DNA from: Noviherbaspirillum sp. Root189
Lineage (GTDB): Bacteria > Pseudomonadota > Gammaproteobacteria > Burkholderiales > Burkholderiaceae_D
NCBI RefSeq assembly: GCF_001428545.1
Contig: NZ_LMHZ01000019.1
Coordinates: forward strand, 1 to 64,000
DNA: 64,000 nt
Reading direction: 5' to 3'
The notes beneath the pieces are model-generated. The model was not told the origin of the DNA, did not search any database, and saw only the letters and a list, made by a program, of their open reading frames with translations. Position 1 is the stretch's first letter. The number at the start of each line of letters is the position of its first letter. This document shows positions 24,655-32,288 of the stretch, one piece after another. Position numbers and translations under genes: made by a program.

Positions 24655-26652
24655 CTAAACGCGAACTGTTCTTGCATCATTCTTCAGGCGCCTGAGACGA
24701 AGTGCGAGATGAATCTCGGCTACCCTCCCATCCGAGTCCCATGAACCCAGCAATGTCCTAATCGTTTCCAGCCGATTATGCAAGGTATTCACGTGAATCT
24801 GGAGCACACCCGCTGTAACACGGGCATTTTGCATGTTGTCCAGGTAGGCGTGCAAGGTATCGGCCAGCTGAGTGGTCCGCTTCGCGTCATATTCGGTCAG
24901 ACGGCCGATGAGCGATTCTATGGTCGCATCCAGCTCTTCGGCACTTTGATGCTGAAACAAGACAGCATACATGCGCAGCGACGACTCGTGAACGACGCAG
25001 TTCTTGCGCCGCAGGGCGTGCAACAGGCCGATCGAGCGCTTAACGTAAGGATACGACTGGGCCAGACCATGGAGGCTGAAATGGGGGCCGGACAAAGCAG
25101 CGACTCCGGGAAAGGAAAGCTCTTCAAAGAGAAGCGCATGGAGTTCGTCTTCAAGCAAATGGTTCTCGGCCTGGTTGATGACCATCACGATATGTCCGTC
25201 GATTTCCGTCGATAGCTGCGGACGGTGGCGCATGCGGCTCGACAACTTGCGAACCAGGTAGCCGACCTTTGTTTTCTCGATATCGATCACTGCCAGCATA
25301 AGCGGCTTTGATATATCGACTCCATGCCGCGCCACCTGCCCGAGCATGTCACTAGCGGTGTGCTGGCTTGGCTCGAGCAGGGCGCGAACCGTAAGATTGA
25401 TATCCTGGTCAAGGGATGCCGATTTCTTCTCGGCAGAAAGCTGAAGTACCGCAGTCGCCGTTGCACTTCGCTCGAAGACCCGAACAGCCTGCTCGGTCAT
25501 TGGTGATTGTGTTTGGATCACTAGGGCTCCAAACAGCTCGTCTCCGCTCATTACTGCAGCGACCTTGCAGTGCAGGCTTGTCGCCGATTGTGCCGCAATT
25601 GCTCGGCCTGTCACCCTGCTTTGGCCAACTGCGGACTGGATGTTTGAATCAATGCCAGAAACACTTTGGTAGGAACCGATGATTTCAGGGGCCTCGTAGT
25701 TTGGCGGCGTGGCAACGCATACTTCAATTCCGGCCGCATCAAGGTAGGTCACGCGGCCGTCAAGAATATTGGCGACGCTGTGAATCAGCTCTTTGAGAGA
25801 GGCGCCCTTGGCAAGAAGCTTTGTGAGCCGCTCATGCGCATCGGCTGCCAGCTCCAGGGCGGCCGTTTGCTCCTTCAGACGCTGATTTGCTTGCTCGGTG
25901 TCGATCAGCGCCCTCCGGGTCAAGTCGAAGGCCTGGGCATTACGGACAGCGACGGACGCATGAGCGGCCAGGGTGGCAAGAATCGAAATTTCCCGAGGAA
26001 GATAAGAGCGGGTATAGCGGTCTCCGACGAGCAAAATGCCAGTCAACTCGGGGCCAGATAATAGTGGCACCGCGACAAGGGACTGCAGCGCTTCTCCGTT
26101 GATCATCGCATCGCTTTCCGGATTGTGCTCGAATCTGGTGTCTGCCATATAGTCGTGGGTCGCAAACGGGCTGCGCGTTCTGAGAACGTGTCCGGCGACA
26201 CCGGCATTTACCGGCGGGTTCGTTTTCAAGGCCTGGTTGGAATGAACACCGCTAACCGCAAGCACGCACAAATTTCCATCTTCCGGATTTACGCCAGATA
26301 GCCAAGCCAGATCGCTTCCCAGCAGTCGCCTTCCTCGCTCCACGATGTCAAACAGGACCTGGTTCAACTCCTTCAACTCGGTCAGCGCGTGGGCGCTTTC
26401 GAATACAGCTCGCAGACTAAGTTCATTTTGCTGGTGCTGCTCTAGACGCTTGCCTATCGTCAGTGCCCGATGAGCGGCGCCGAGCAGCGATGCGCGGTAT
26501 GGATGATCATCCGCCAGCATCTCAACCTCCTGCAGTAGCGAGGTGAGTGAAGCATGGCGTTCTTCCCCCTGGTCGAGGAGGCGCAAAATTTCTTCGTAGG
26601 TTTCCAGTGTTCCGGACACGAATGAGGACTTGGGAGGAGGGGAGCGTTTCAT
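24655..26652 (-). CDS. GAF-domain PucR-type transcriptional regulator (first copy)
   Basis: About 665 aa from ATG 26652; an in-frame start at 26757 would add 35 residues. Order: a helical N-terminal region, a GAF domain (VFESAHALTELKELNQVLFD to LAAHASVAVRNAQAF), a coiled coil (EQANQRLKEQTAALELAADA), a second sensory region, and a C-terminal PucR-type helix-turn-helix (LHAYLDNMQNARVTAGVLQI, then HVNTLHNRLETI). Regulators of this layout activate catabolic genes in response to aromatic or CoA-linked ligands. It lies between the transporter and the beta-oxidation genes and is divergent from the latter, so it is the likely local activator. A paralogue is at 32231-34231. Confidence 0.85.
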   Translation of the reverse strand: MKRSPPPKSSFVSGTLETYEEILRLLDQGEERHASLTSLLQEVEMLADDHPYRASLLGAAHRALTIGKRLEQHQQNELSLRAVFESAHALTELKELNQVLFDIVERGRRLLGSDLAWLSGVNPEDGNLCVLAVSGVHSNQALKTNPPVNAGVAGHVLRTRSPFATHDYMADTRFEHNPESDAMINGEALQSLVAVPLLSGPELTGILLVGDRYTRSYLPREISILATLAAHASVAVRNAQAFDLTRRALIDTEQANQRLKEQTAALELAADAHERLTKLLAKGASLKELIHSVANILDGRVTYLDAAGIEVCVATPPNYEAPEIIGSYQSVSGIDSNIQSAVGQSRVTGRAIAAQSATSLHCKVAAVMSGDELFGALVIQTQSPMTEQAVRVFERSATATAVLQLSAEKKSASLDQDINLTVRALLEPSQHTASDMLGQVARHGVDISKPLMLAVIDIEKTKVGYLVRKLSSRMRHRPQLSTEIDGHIVMVINQAENHLLEDELHALLFEELSFPGVAALSGPHFSLHGLAQSYPYVKRSIGLLHALRRKNCVVHESSLRMYAVLFQHQSAEELDATIESLIGRLTEYDAKRTTQLADTLHAYLDNMQNARVTAGVLQIHVNTLHNRLETIRTLLGSWDSDGRVAEIHLALRLRRLKNDARTVRV

Positions 26653-26834
26653 TTTGGATAGGGAAAGACAACGACCGAGCTGGAGCGCCGTTTGTTGGGT
26701 CGAACTTGCTGTGAAAATCCCCCTGTAAACCCATCGGCTACTGTGAGGAGTGCACATTGTAGCCTAATGAATGTGACAGTACAGTGATGTTCAGCTTCTC
26801 ATTTCATTTCCTTTTTCACTTTCTCTATTGCAAG

Positions 26835-27821
26835 ATGGATTCCTCTCCCACATCGCAGGCCCAAGCAGGCACTACAACGATTCCTTTACGGTTGGATGGT
26901 CAGGTTGCCATCGTGACGGGCGCAGGGAGGGGATTGGGACGTTCCCATGCGCTCGAACTCGCACGGCGCGGTGCCAGGGTGGTCGTCAATGATCTTGGTG
27001 TTTCTCGCGATGGCGTGGCAACGGCGTCGTCGGCGGCCGAGCGCGTCGTGGAAGAGATTCGCGAGATGGGCGGGGAGGCAATTGCAAGCGCTGCTTCGGT
27101 CACCGACACGGGAGATGTACAGCGCATGGTTGATGACGCCATGGAGCGGTGGGGGCGCATCGACATCCTTGTCAACAATGCCGGATTCTTGCGCGACAGG
27201 AGTTTTTCCAAAATGAGCCTCGAAGATTTCGAGGCCATTGTGGATGTTCATCTCATGGGAGCAGTCCGTTGCACCAAGGCGGTATGGGAAATCATGAAAG
27301 GACAGCACTATGGCCGCGTAGTGATGACTACCTCCTCCTCCGGACTCTTCGGCAATTTCGGTCAGGCTAACTATGGCGCTGCAAAAATGGGGCTCGTAGG
27401 GCTGATGCAGACGCTTGCCATCGAGGGGCAGAAGTATGGGATACGGGTCAATTGCCTCGCGCCGTCCGCGGCTACCCGCATGACCGAGGAACTGTTCCCG
27501 GAAGAAGAACTTGCCTTGCTCACTCCTGAAAGCGTGACGCCGGGATTGATATACCTCGTGTCCGCAAACGCGCCGACGAAGACTGTCTTGTGCGCCGGGG
27601 CTGGAGCCTTCTCGTGTTCGAACGTGACGCTTACCGAGGGGATCTACGCTGGTGACGGCCCGCAGGCCGCCGAGCGGATCGCGAGCAAGGCTTCACATCT
27701 AATGGACCGCGAAGGCGAGATAGTCCCTTTAACCGGGTTCGACCAATCCAAGCGCGAGATACTCAGGTCTCGTACTGCCCGCCAACAACTAACGGCCCAA
27801 CAACTAACGGCCGAGAGCTAG
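26835..27821 (+). CDS. SDR-family 3-hydroxyacyl-CoA dehydrogenase-like protein
   Basis: About 328 aa from ATG 26835; an upstream ATG at 26784 would add a hydrophobic stretch that looks like untranslated leader. The NAD(P)-binding motif is VTGAGRGLGRSHALELAR, with NNAG, a catalytic serine (MTTSSSGLFG) and YGAAK. The SHALE and NDLG pattern resembles the (3R)-hydroxyacyl-CoA dehydrogenase part of MFE-2-type enzymes. It should oxidise a 3-hydroxyacyl-CoA in the side-chain pathway encoded here. The end carries a 15-bp tandem duplication that encodes QQLTA twice. Confidence 0.85.
   Translation: MDSSPTSQAQAGTTTIPLRLDGQVAIVTGAGRGLGRSHALELARRGARVVVNDLGVSRDGVATASSAAERVVEEIREMGGEAIASAASVTDTGDVQRMVDDAMERWGRIDILVNNAGFLRDRSFSKMSLEDFEAIVDVHLMGAVRCTKAVWEIMKGQHYGRVVMTTSSSGLFGNFGQANYGAAKMGLVGLMQTLAIEGQKYGIRVNCLAPSAATRMTEELFPEEELALLTPESVTPGLIYLVSANAPTKTVLCAGAGAFSCSNVTLTEGIYAGDGPQAAERIASKASHLMDREGEIVPLTGFDQSKREILRSRTARQQLTAQQLTAES
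27782..27811. repeat. 15-bp tandem duplication at the 3' end of the SDR gene
   Basis: CCAACAACTAACGGC occurs twice in tandem (27782-27796 and 27797-27811). It keeps the frame and duplicates QQLTA just before the stop. It looks like a recent slippage event. Confidence 0.9.
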
Positions 27822-27835
27822 TCGAGGAAACGAGA

Positions 27836-29017
27836 ATGAATGAGGTTTTTCTGGTTGCAGGCGTGCGCACGGCGATCGGGACGTTCGGCGGCAGTTTAAG
27901 GGACGTCACACCGACACGGCTGGCGGCTAGTGTCACCCGCGAGGCGATCCGGCGTAGCGGCGTTGATTCCGCTGCCGTTGGACATGTCATCTTTGGGCAA
28001 GTGATCCCGACAGAGCCAAATGATAGTTACCTGGGCCGGGTCGCGGCGCTGAACGCCGGACTGCCGGAGTCAGTGCCGGCGATGACGCTCAACAGGCTAT
28101 GTGGTTCCGGGCTACAGGCGATATTGAGCGCAGGCCAGGCCATCATGCTGGGAGATACGGACATCGCCGTGGGTGGCGGGGCGGAATGTATGAGCCGAGC
28201 GCCGTTCATCTCCACCTCGACGCGTTGGGGAACCAGAATGGGCGATGCTGTATTGCTCGATGCATTGCAGGGCGCGCTAACGGATCCGTTTAACAGAATT
28301 CTCATGGGCGTGACGGCCGAAAACGTGGCGGAGCGATATGTCATCTCCCGAAAAGAACAGGACGCACTGGCCGTCCTGAGCCATCAGCGTGCCCAGGCTG
28401 CGATCGCCGAAGGGCGGTTTAAGGACCAGATCTTACCGATCGAGGTTAAGACACGGGGCAAGGTTACGGTCTTTGACGCCGACGAGCATGTCCGCATGAA
28501 TGTCAGCACGGATGAACTAGCCTGCCTGCCGACCATATTCAAGAAAGACGGTGGGACAGTTACCGCCGGTAATGCGTCCGGGATCAATGATGGTGCCGCC
28601 GCGGTAGTCCTGGCGAGTGCCGGTGCGGTAGAGAAGTACGATCTGCGCCCGACGGCGCGCTTGGTCGCGTATGCGCATTCCGGTGTTGAGCCCGCCTACA
28701 TGGGAATTGGACCGATTCCGGCGGTACGCCTCGCCCTGCAACGTGCCGGCCTGACCGTGGACGATCTCGACGTCATCGAGTCGAACGAAGCGTTTGCTGC
28801 ACAAGCTTGCGCCGTGAGCAAAATTCTGGGCTTCGATCCGGAAAAGGTGAATCCAAACGGGAGTGGCATATCGCTGGGACACCCGGTGGGCGCGACCGGC
28901 GCGATCAACACAGTCAAACTTATTCATGAGATGCAGCGCCGCAGTGCGCGATATGGGCTTGTCACGATGTGCATCGGCGGCGGGCAAGGCATCGCAGCCA
29001 TATTCGAGCGTGTGTGA
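27836..29017 (+). CDS. Thiolase (acetyl-CoA acyltransferase)
   Basis: 393 aa, the usual thiolase length. The nucleophilic cysteine is C89 in LNRLCGSGLQA. H349 in SLGHPVGATGA and C379 in TMCIGGGQG complete the active site, and NEAFAAQ is also typical. A degradative role, cleaving a 3-ketoacyl-CoA with CoA to release acetyl-CoA, fits the gene order (SDR upstream, crotonase downstream). GAGGAAA precedes the ATG. Acetoacetyl-CoA thiolase of polyhydroxybutyrate synthesis has the same motifs but is less likely in this locus. Confidence 0.9.
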   Translation: MNEVFLVAGVRTAIGTFGGSLRDVTPTRLAASVTREAIRRSGVDSAAVGHVIFGQVIPTEPNDSYLGRVAALNAGLPESVPAMTLNRLCGSGLQAILSAGQAIMLGDTDIAVGGGAECMSRAPFISTSTRWGTRMGDAVLLDALQGALTDPFNRILMGVTAENVAERYVISRKEQDALAVLSHQRAQAAIAEGRFKDQILPIEVKTRGKVTVFDADEHVRMNVSTDELACLPTIFKKDGGTVTAGNASGINDGAAAVVLASAGAVEKYDLRPTARLVAYAHSGVEPAYMGIGPIPAVRLALQRAGLTVDDLDVIESNEAFAAQACAVSKILGFDPEKVNPNGSGISLGHPVGATGAINTVKLIHEMQRRSARYGLVTMCIGGGQGIAAIFERV

Positions 29018-29064
29018 CCGGTGCTCGCGCATGCCTGGCATTGCTCAAGACATAGGAAAATGAC

Positions 29065-29856
29065 ATGGATATCCAGTTGGTGAAGCATGAAAGAAAAGGC
29101 GATGTTGTGTGCCTGACCTTGAACAATCCGGGCAATATGAATGCCTTGTCGCTCCCGATGCTCGAGGCACTGGAAGGTGCAATCGATACCTTGTATCGGG
29201 ACGAGACAACGCGGTGCGTAGTCATTACAGGGGAAGGGAAAGCCTTCTGTGCGGGCGGGGACCTTCGCGGTTTTCAAGCTGATCTGGCCGAGCCAACCAC
29301 GGACCGGTTTTTAGACAGATTACGCTACGCCCAAGTCGTTTTCGACAAAATCGAAGCGCTTCCGATGCCAGTGATCGCAGCAGTGAACGGGTATGCGATT
29401 GCGGGCGGGTTGGAGCTTATCCTGTGCTGCGACATGATCGTCGCAGCAGAATCTGCGCGAATCGGTGATGGACATGCCCGCTACGGAATCATTCCTGCAG
29501 GCGGGTCGACGGCCAGGTTGCCCAGGAAGATTTCGGCTAACCGGGCGAACTACATGCTGTTAACTGCGGAACTCTTCCCCGCACAAACCCTGGAACAGTG
29601 GGGCCTGGTGAATTGCGTGGTGCCTGATTCGGAGCTGGATAGCACTGTAATCAAATTATCCAAATCGATCTCGGCGCATAGCCCCCTTGGGCTTAGCGTA
29701 ATCAAGGGATTGGCTCGGACTAGTATGAAAACTTCTGCCGAGGACGCGGCACGTGCCGAGATTGCCGCGTTTGAAGAATATGCTACCAGCCATGACTTTG
29801 CCGAGGGCCTGGCTGCCTTTGCTGAGAAGCGTAAGCCGGCATTCAACGGGCACTAA
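29065..29856 (+). CDS. Enoyl-CoA hydratase/isomerase (crotonase) family protein
   Basis: 263 aa. The oxyanion-hole segment is AFCAGGDLRGF. The first catalytic glutamate of crotonase is kept as E117 in AIAGGLELILCCD. The second, in the usual PE-x3-G motif, is replaced by H137 in GDGHARYGIIPAGG. Hydration of a 2-enoyl-CoA is the default prediction for this locus, but the Glu-to-His change leaves other crotonase reactions possible. It is the last gene of the operon. A 5-bp hairpin at about 29870-29885 with a distant T-run is too weak to call a terminator. Confidence 0.82.
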   Translation: MDIQLVKHERKGDVVCLTLNNPGNMNALSLPMLEALEGAIDTLYRDETTRCVVITGEGKAFCAGGDLRGFQADLAEPTTDRFLDRLRYAQVVFDKIEALPMPVIAAVNGYAIAGGLELILCCDMIVAAESARIGDGHARYGIIPAGGSTARLPRKISANRANYMLLTAELFPAQTLEQWGLVNCVVPDSELDSTVIKLSKSISAHSPLGLSVIKGLARTSMKTSAEDAARAEIAAFEEYATSHDFAEGLAAFAEKRKPAFNGH

Positions 29857-29982
29857 ATCTATCGATTGGTACCCCGTCAGCGACGGTGAAGGATTTTTTG
29901 CAAGAACCGCTTGGGTCGTATTGAGGTGTAGAATTCTTGTATTCCTACGCCGAAATGCGGATTGCCTGCATTCAATTCCCTA

Positions 29983-31908
29983 ATGCAAGATATCCCCAAA
30001 ACCTCTATTTACGACTTATCTGACGCCACACGTTTTCAGCTCTTTGTCCAGAGCGTGAACGACTACGCAATCTATATGCTGACACCGGAAGGCTATGTGA
30101 ATAGCTGGAATGCGGGCGCACAGCGATTCAAGGGATACGAATCGGCTGAAATCATTGGTAAGCATTTCTCGCTTTTTTATACCGAAGAAGACAAGGCGAT
30201 CGACAAACCGGGGTTCGCCCTCCGGACCGCTTCAACTGAGGGCAAGTTTGAAGACGAAGGCTGGCACGTCCGCAAGGATGGCAGCCGTTTCTGGGCCAGC
30301 GTCGTCATTGATCCGATCCATGATGAGAACGGCCACCTCATTGGCTTCGCAAAAATCACACGCGATATCACTGAGCAGAAGGCGGCCCATGAAGCGCTGC
30401 TGGAAAGCGAACGTCGTTTCCGTTACCTGGTCCAGGGCGTGACCGATTATGCGATTTACATGCTGTCACCCGAGGGCGAAGTCACTAACTGGAATGCCGG
30501 TGCCCAGCATATCAAGGGCTATGCGGCGAATGAAGTTATTGGCACACATTTCTCGCGCTTTTACACCGAGGAAGACCGTGATAGCGGAATGCCGGCAAAC
30601 GCCCTGGAGACTGCGGCTAAAGTGGGGCGCTACGAGTCGGAAGGCTGGCGAGTGCGCAAGGACGGTACCCGCTTCTGGGCAAATGTCGTCATCGATGCCA
30701 TACGCAACGATCAGGGAGAATTGATCGGCTTCGCCAAGGTGACCCGCGATATCACAGAACGACGCAATGCGACGCTGGCTCTTGAGCGCGCGCAGGAAGC
30801 CCTGTTCCAGTCCCAGAAGCTGGAGGCAATCGGCAAACTGACCGGTGGCGTCGCGCATGACTTCAACAATCTGCTCGGCGTGCTGTCCAACGGTCTGGAA
30901 ATCCTGTCGATGGAAGTGCAAAGCCAAACCGGCGTCAAAATGCTTGATGCCATGCAGCGAGCCGTGACGCGCGGGTCGACACTGACACAGCAGCTCTTGT
31001 CTTTTGCGCGCCAGCAGCCGCTGCGCCAGGATAAGTACAACCTCAACCGCGTCATTGAAAAATTCGAGGCGGTGCTGCGTCGTGCCGTCAACGAGACCAT
31101 CAACTTCGATGTACAGCTCAGGCCAAATCTCAGCCCGGTGATGATCGATGCCGTGCAGTTTGAAACGGCATTGCTGAATCTGGTCACCAATGCGCGTGAT
31201 GCCATGCCCGATGGCGGTGTGCTGAGCATCGTTACCGAGGACGTGACATTACGCGAACGTGAAACCGGCAACTTGCCTGCGGGGCGGTATGTAAAAGTCG
31301 TCGTGCGGGACAATGGTGTCGGGATGACGCCGGACGTCGTATCGCGATCGATCGATCCCTTCTTTACCACCAAGCCGGTGGGCAAGGGTACCGGCATGGG
31401 GCTCAGTCAGGTGTACGGCCTGGTCAAGCAGTCTGGCGGTTACCTGGATATCGCGAGCGAAGCCGGCAAAGGTTCGGCTATTTCAATTTACCTGCCGGCA
31501 CTCGATCAGGAGGCCAACGAGAGCACTGCATCGACCGAAACCAATGCCGGCAATGACAAGGCACTGGTCGTCGATGATCAGCCCGACGTATTGGAAGCCG
31601 CAGTCGAATTGTTCAAGATGCTGGGATATGACGTTCTGTCAGCCAATAACGCTGCGGATGCGATCGACATCCTGAAACGCCATCATGACATTGATGTACT
31701 TTTCTCGGACGTGGTCATGCCCGATATGGACGGCATCATGCTTGCGCGGGAAGCCCGCAAGCTGGTCCCGGGGATTGCGGTCCTTCTCGCCTCAGGCTAT
31801 CCGGCGCCAATGGTGGGCGATGACAGCACCGATATTGGTGATTTCCAGTTCATCAGCAAGCCTTACCGGATGGCCGAAATCCTAAAGCGGCTTCGGGTTG
31901 CGAGCTAA
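29983..31908 (+). CDS. Hybrid sensor histidine kinase, PAS-PAS-HisKA-HATPase-REC
   Basis: 641 aa from ATG 29983; TTG 29962 is less likely. Two PAS domains (about 15-130 and 140-255) are near-copies: both contain DYAIYML, WNAGAQ, FYTEED, VRKDG and GFAK-TRDITE. The kinase core has the phospho-accepting histidine in VAHDFNNLLG, then the N-box NARDAMPDGG, DNGVGM and the G-box GKGTGMGLS. A C-terminal receiver has its acceptor aspartate in VLFSDVVMPDMDG and a lysine in FISKPY. There is no membrane segment, so it senses inside the cell. It has no adjacent DNA-binding partner. Confidence 0.93.
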   Translation: MQDIPKTSIYDLSDATRFQLFVQSVNDYAIYMLTPEGYVNSWNAGAQRFKGYESAEIIGKHFSLFYTEEDKAIDKPGFALRTASTEGKFEDEGWHVRKDGSRFWASVVIDPIHDENGHLIGFAKITRDITEQKAAHEALLESERRFRYLVQGVTDYAIYMLSPEGEVTNWNAGAQHIKGYAANEVIGTHFSRFYTEEDRDSGMPANALETAAKVGRYESEGWRVRKDGTRFWANVVIDAIRNDQGELIGFAKVTRDITERRNATLALERAQEALFQSQKLEAIGKLTGGVAHDFNNLLGVLSNGLEILSMEVQSQTGVKMLDAMQRAVTRGSTLTQQLLSFARQQPLRQDKYNLNRVIEKFEAVLRRAVNETINFDVQLRPNLSPVMIDAVQFETALLNLVTNARDAMPDGGVLSIVTEDVTLRERETGNLPAGRYVKVVVRDNGVGMTPDVVSRSIDPFFTTKPVGKGTGMGLSQVYGLVKQSGGYLDIASEAGKGSAISIYLPALDQEANESTASTETNAGNDKALVVDDQPDVLEAAVELFKMLGYDVLSANNAADAIDILKRHHDIDVLFSDVVMPDMDGIMLAREARKLVPGIAVLLASGYPAPMVGDDSTDIGDFQFISKPYRMAEILKRLRVAS

Positions 31909-32065
31909 TACCAATCCCAACCCATAACGCACCATGAGATCGCGTCTTTTTTCGACTGCCTGCGTTGCACTCGTCGTCAATAGCTCGCTATTGACTCCTC
32001 CTGCGCCTTGCCAGTCAAAAAAATCCATCGATCTCATTTGTCACGTTACAGGTTGGGATTGGTAT
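31908..32065. repeat. 158-bp MITE-like element with perfect 15-bp terminal inverted repeats
   Basis: ATACCAATCCCAACC at 31908-31922 is the exact reverse complement of 32051-32065. Similarity continues inward, with TAACG and ATGAGATCG arms on each side. Near the middle is a further palindrome, GTCAATAGC-TC-GCTATTGAC. No transposase is encoded. The left end uses the last A of the kinase stop codon; the right end opens directly into the EAL remnant. A target duplication is not obvious. Confidence 0.8.
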
Positions 32066-32288
32066 GCAACTTCGGGGGCTGCCAAGCGACGCCAAGGCTC
32101 ACGGCATTACACGAGCGATCATCAACATGGCAAAAACCCTGAAGGTGACTGTCGTTGCCGAGGCGGTGGAAACAAAGGAGCCGCTGGACCTTCTGCGGCA
32201 GACGGATTGCGATCTGTTACAGGGCTACTTCTACAGCAAGCCTGCCGCTTCATCGTCACGCAATCTCCAGAGTCGCAAAGCGACATGA
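32064..32288 (+). pseudogene. Truncated EAL-domain (c-di-GMP phosphodiesterase) remnant
   Basis: The frame reads GLPSDAKAHGITRAIINMAK, then LKVTVVAEAVETKEPLDLLR and CDLLQGYFYSKPAA, which is the last third of an EAL domain. The EAL motif itself and most catalytic residues are missing, and the usual VAEGVET reads VAEAVET. Sequence upstream has been replaced by the MITE-like repeat. Its end overlaps the convergent regulator gene. Confidence 0.85.

Noticed and set aside
29868..29900. Terminator after the crotonase gene
   Set aside because: The stem CCGTC-AGC-GACGG is only 5 bp and the T-run comes several bases later.
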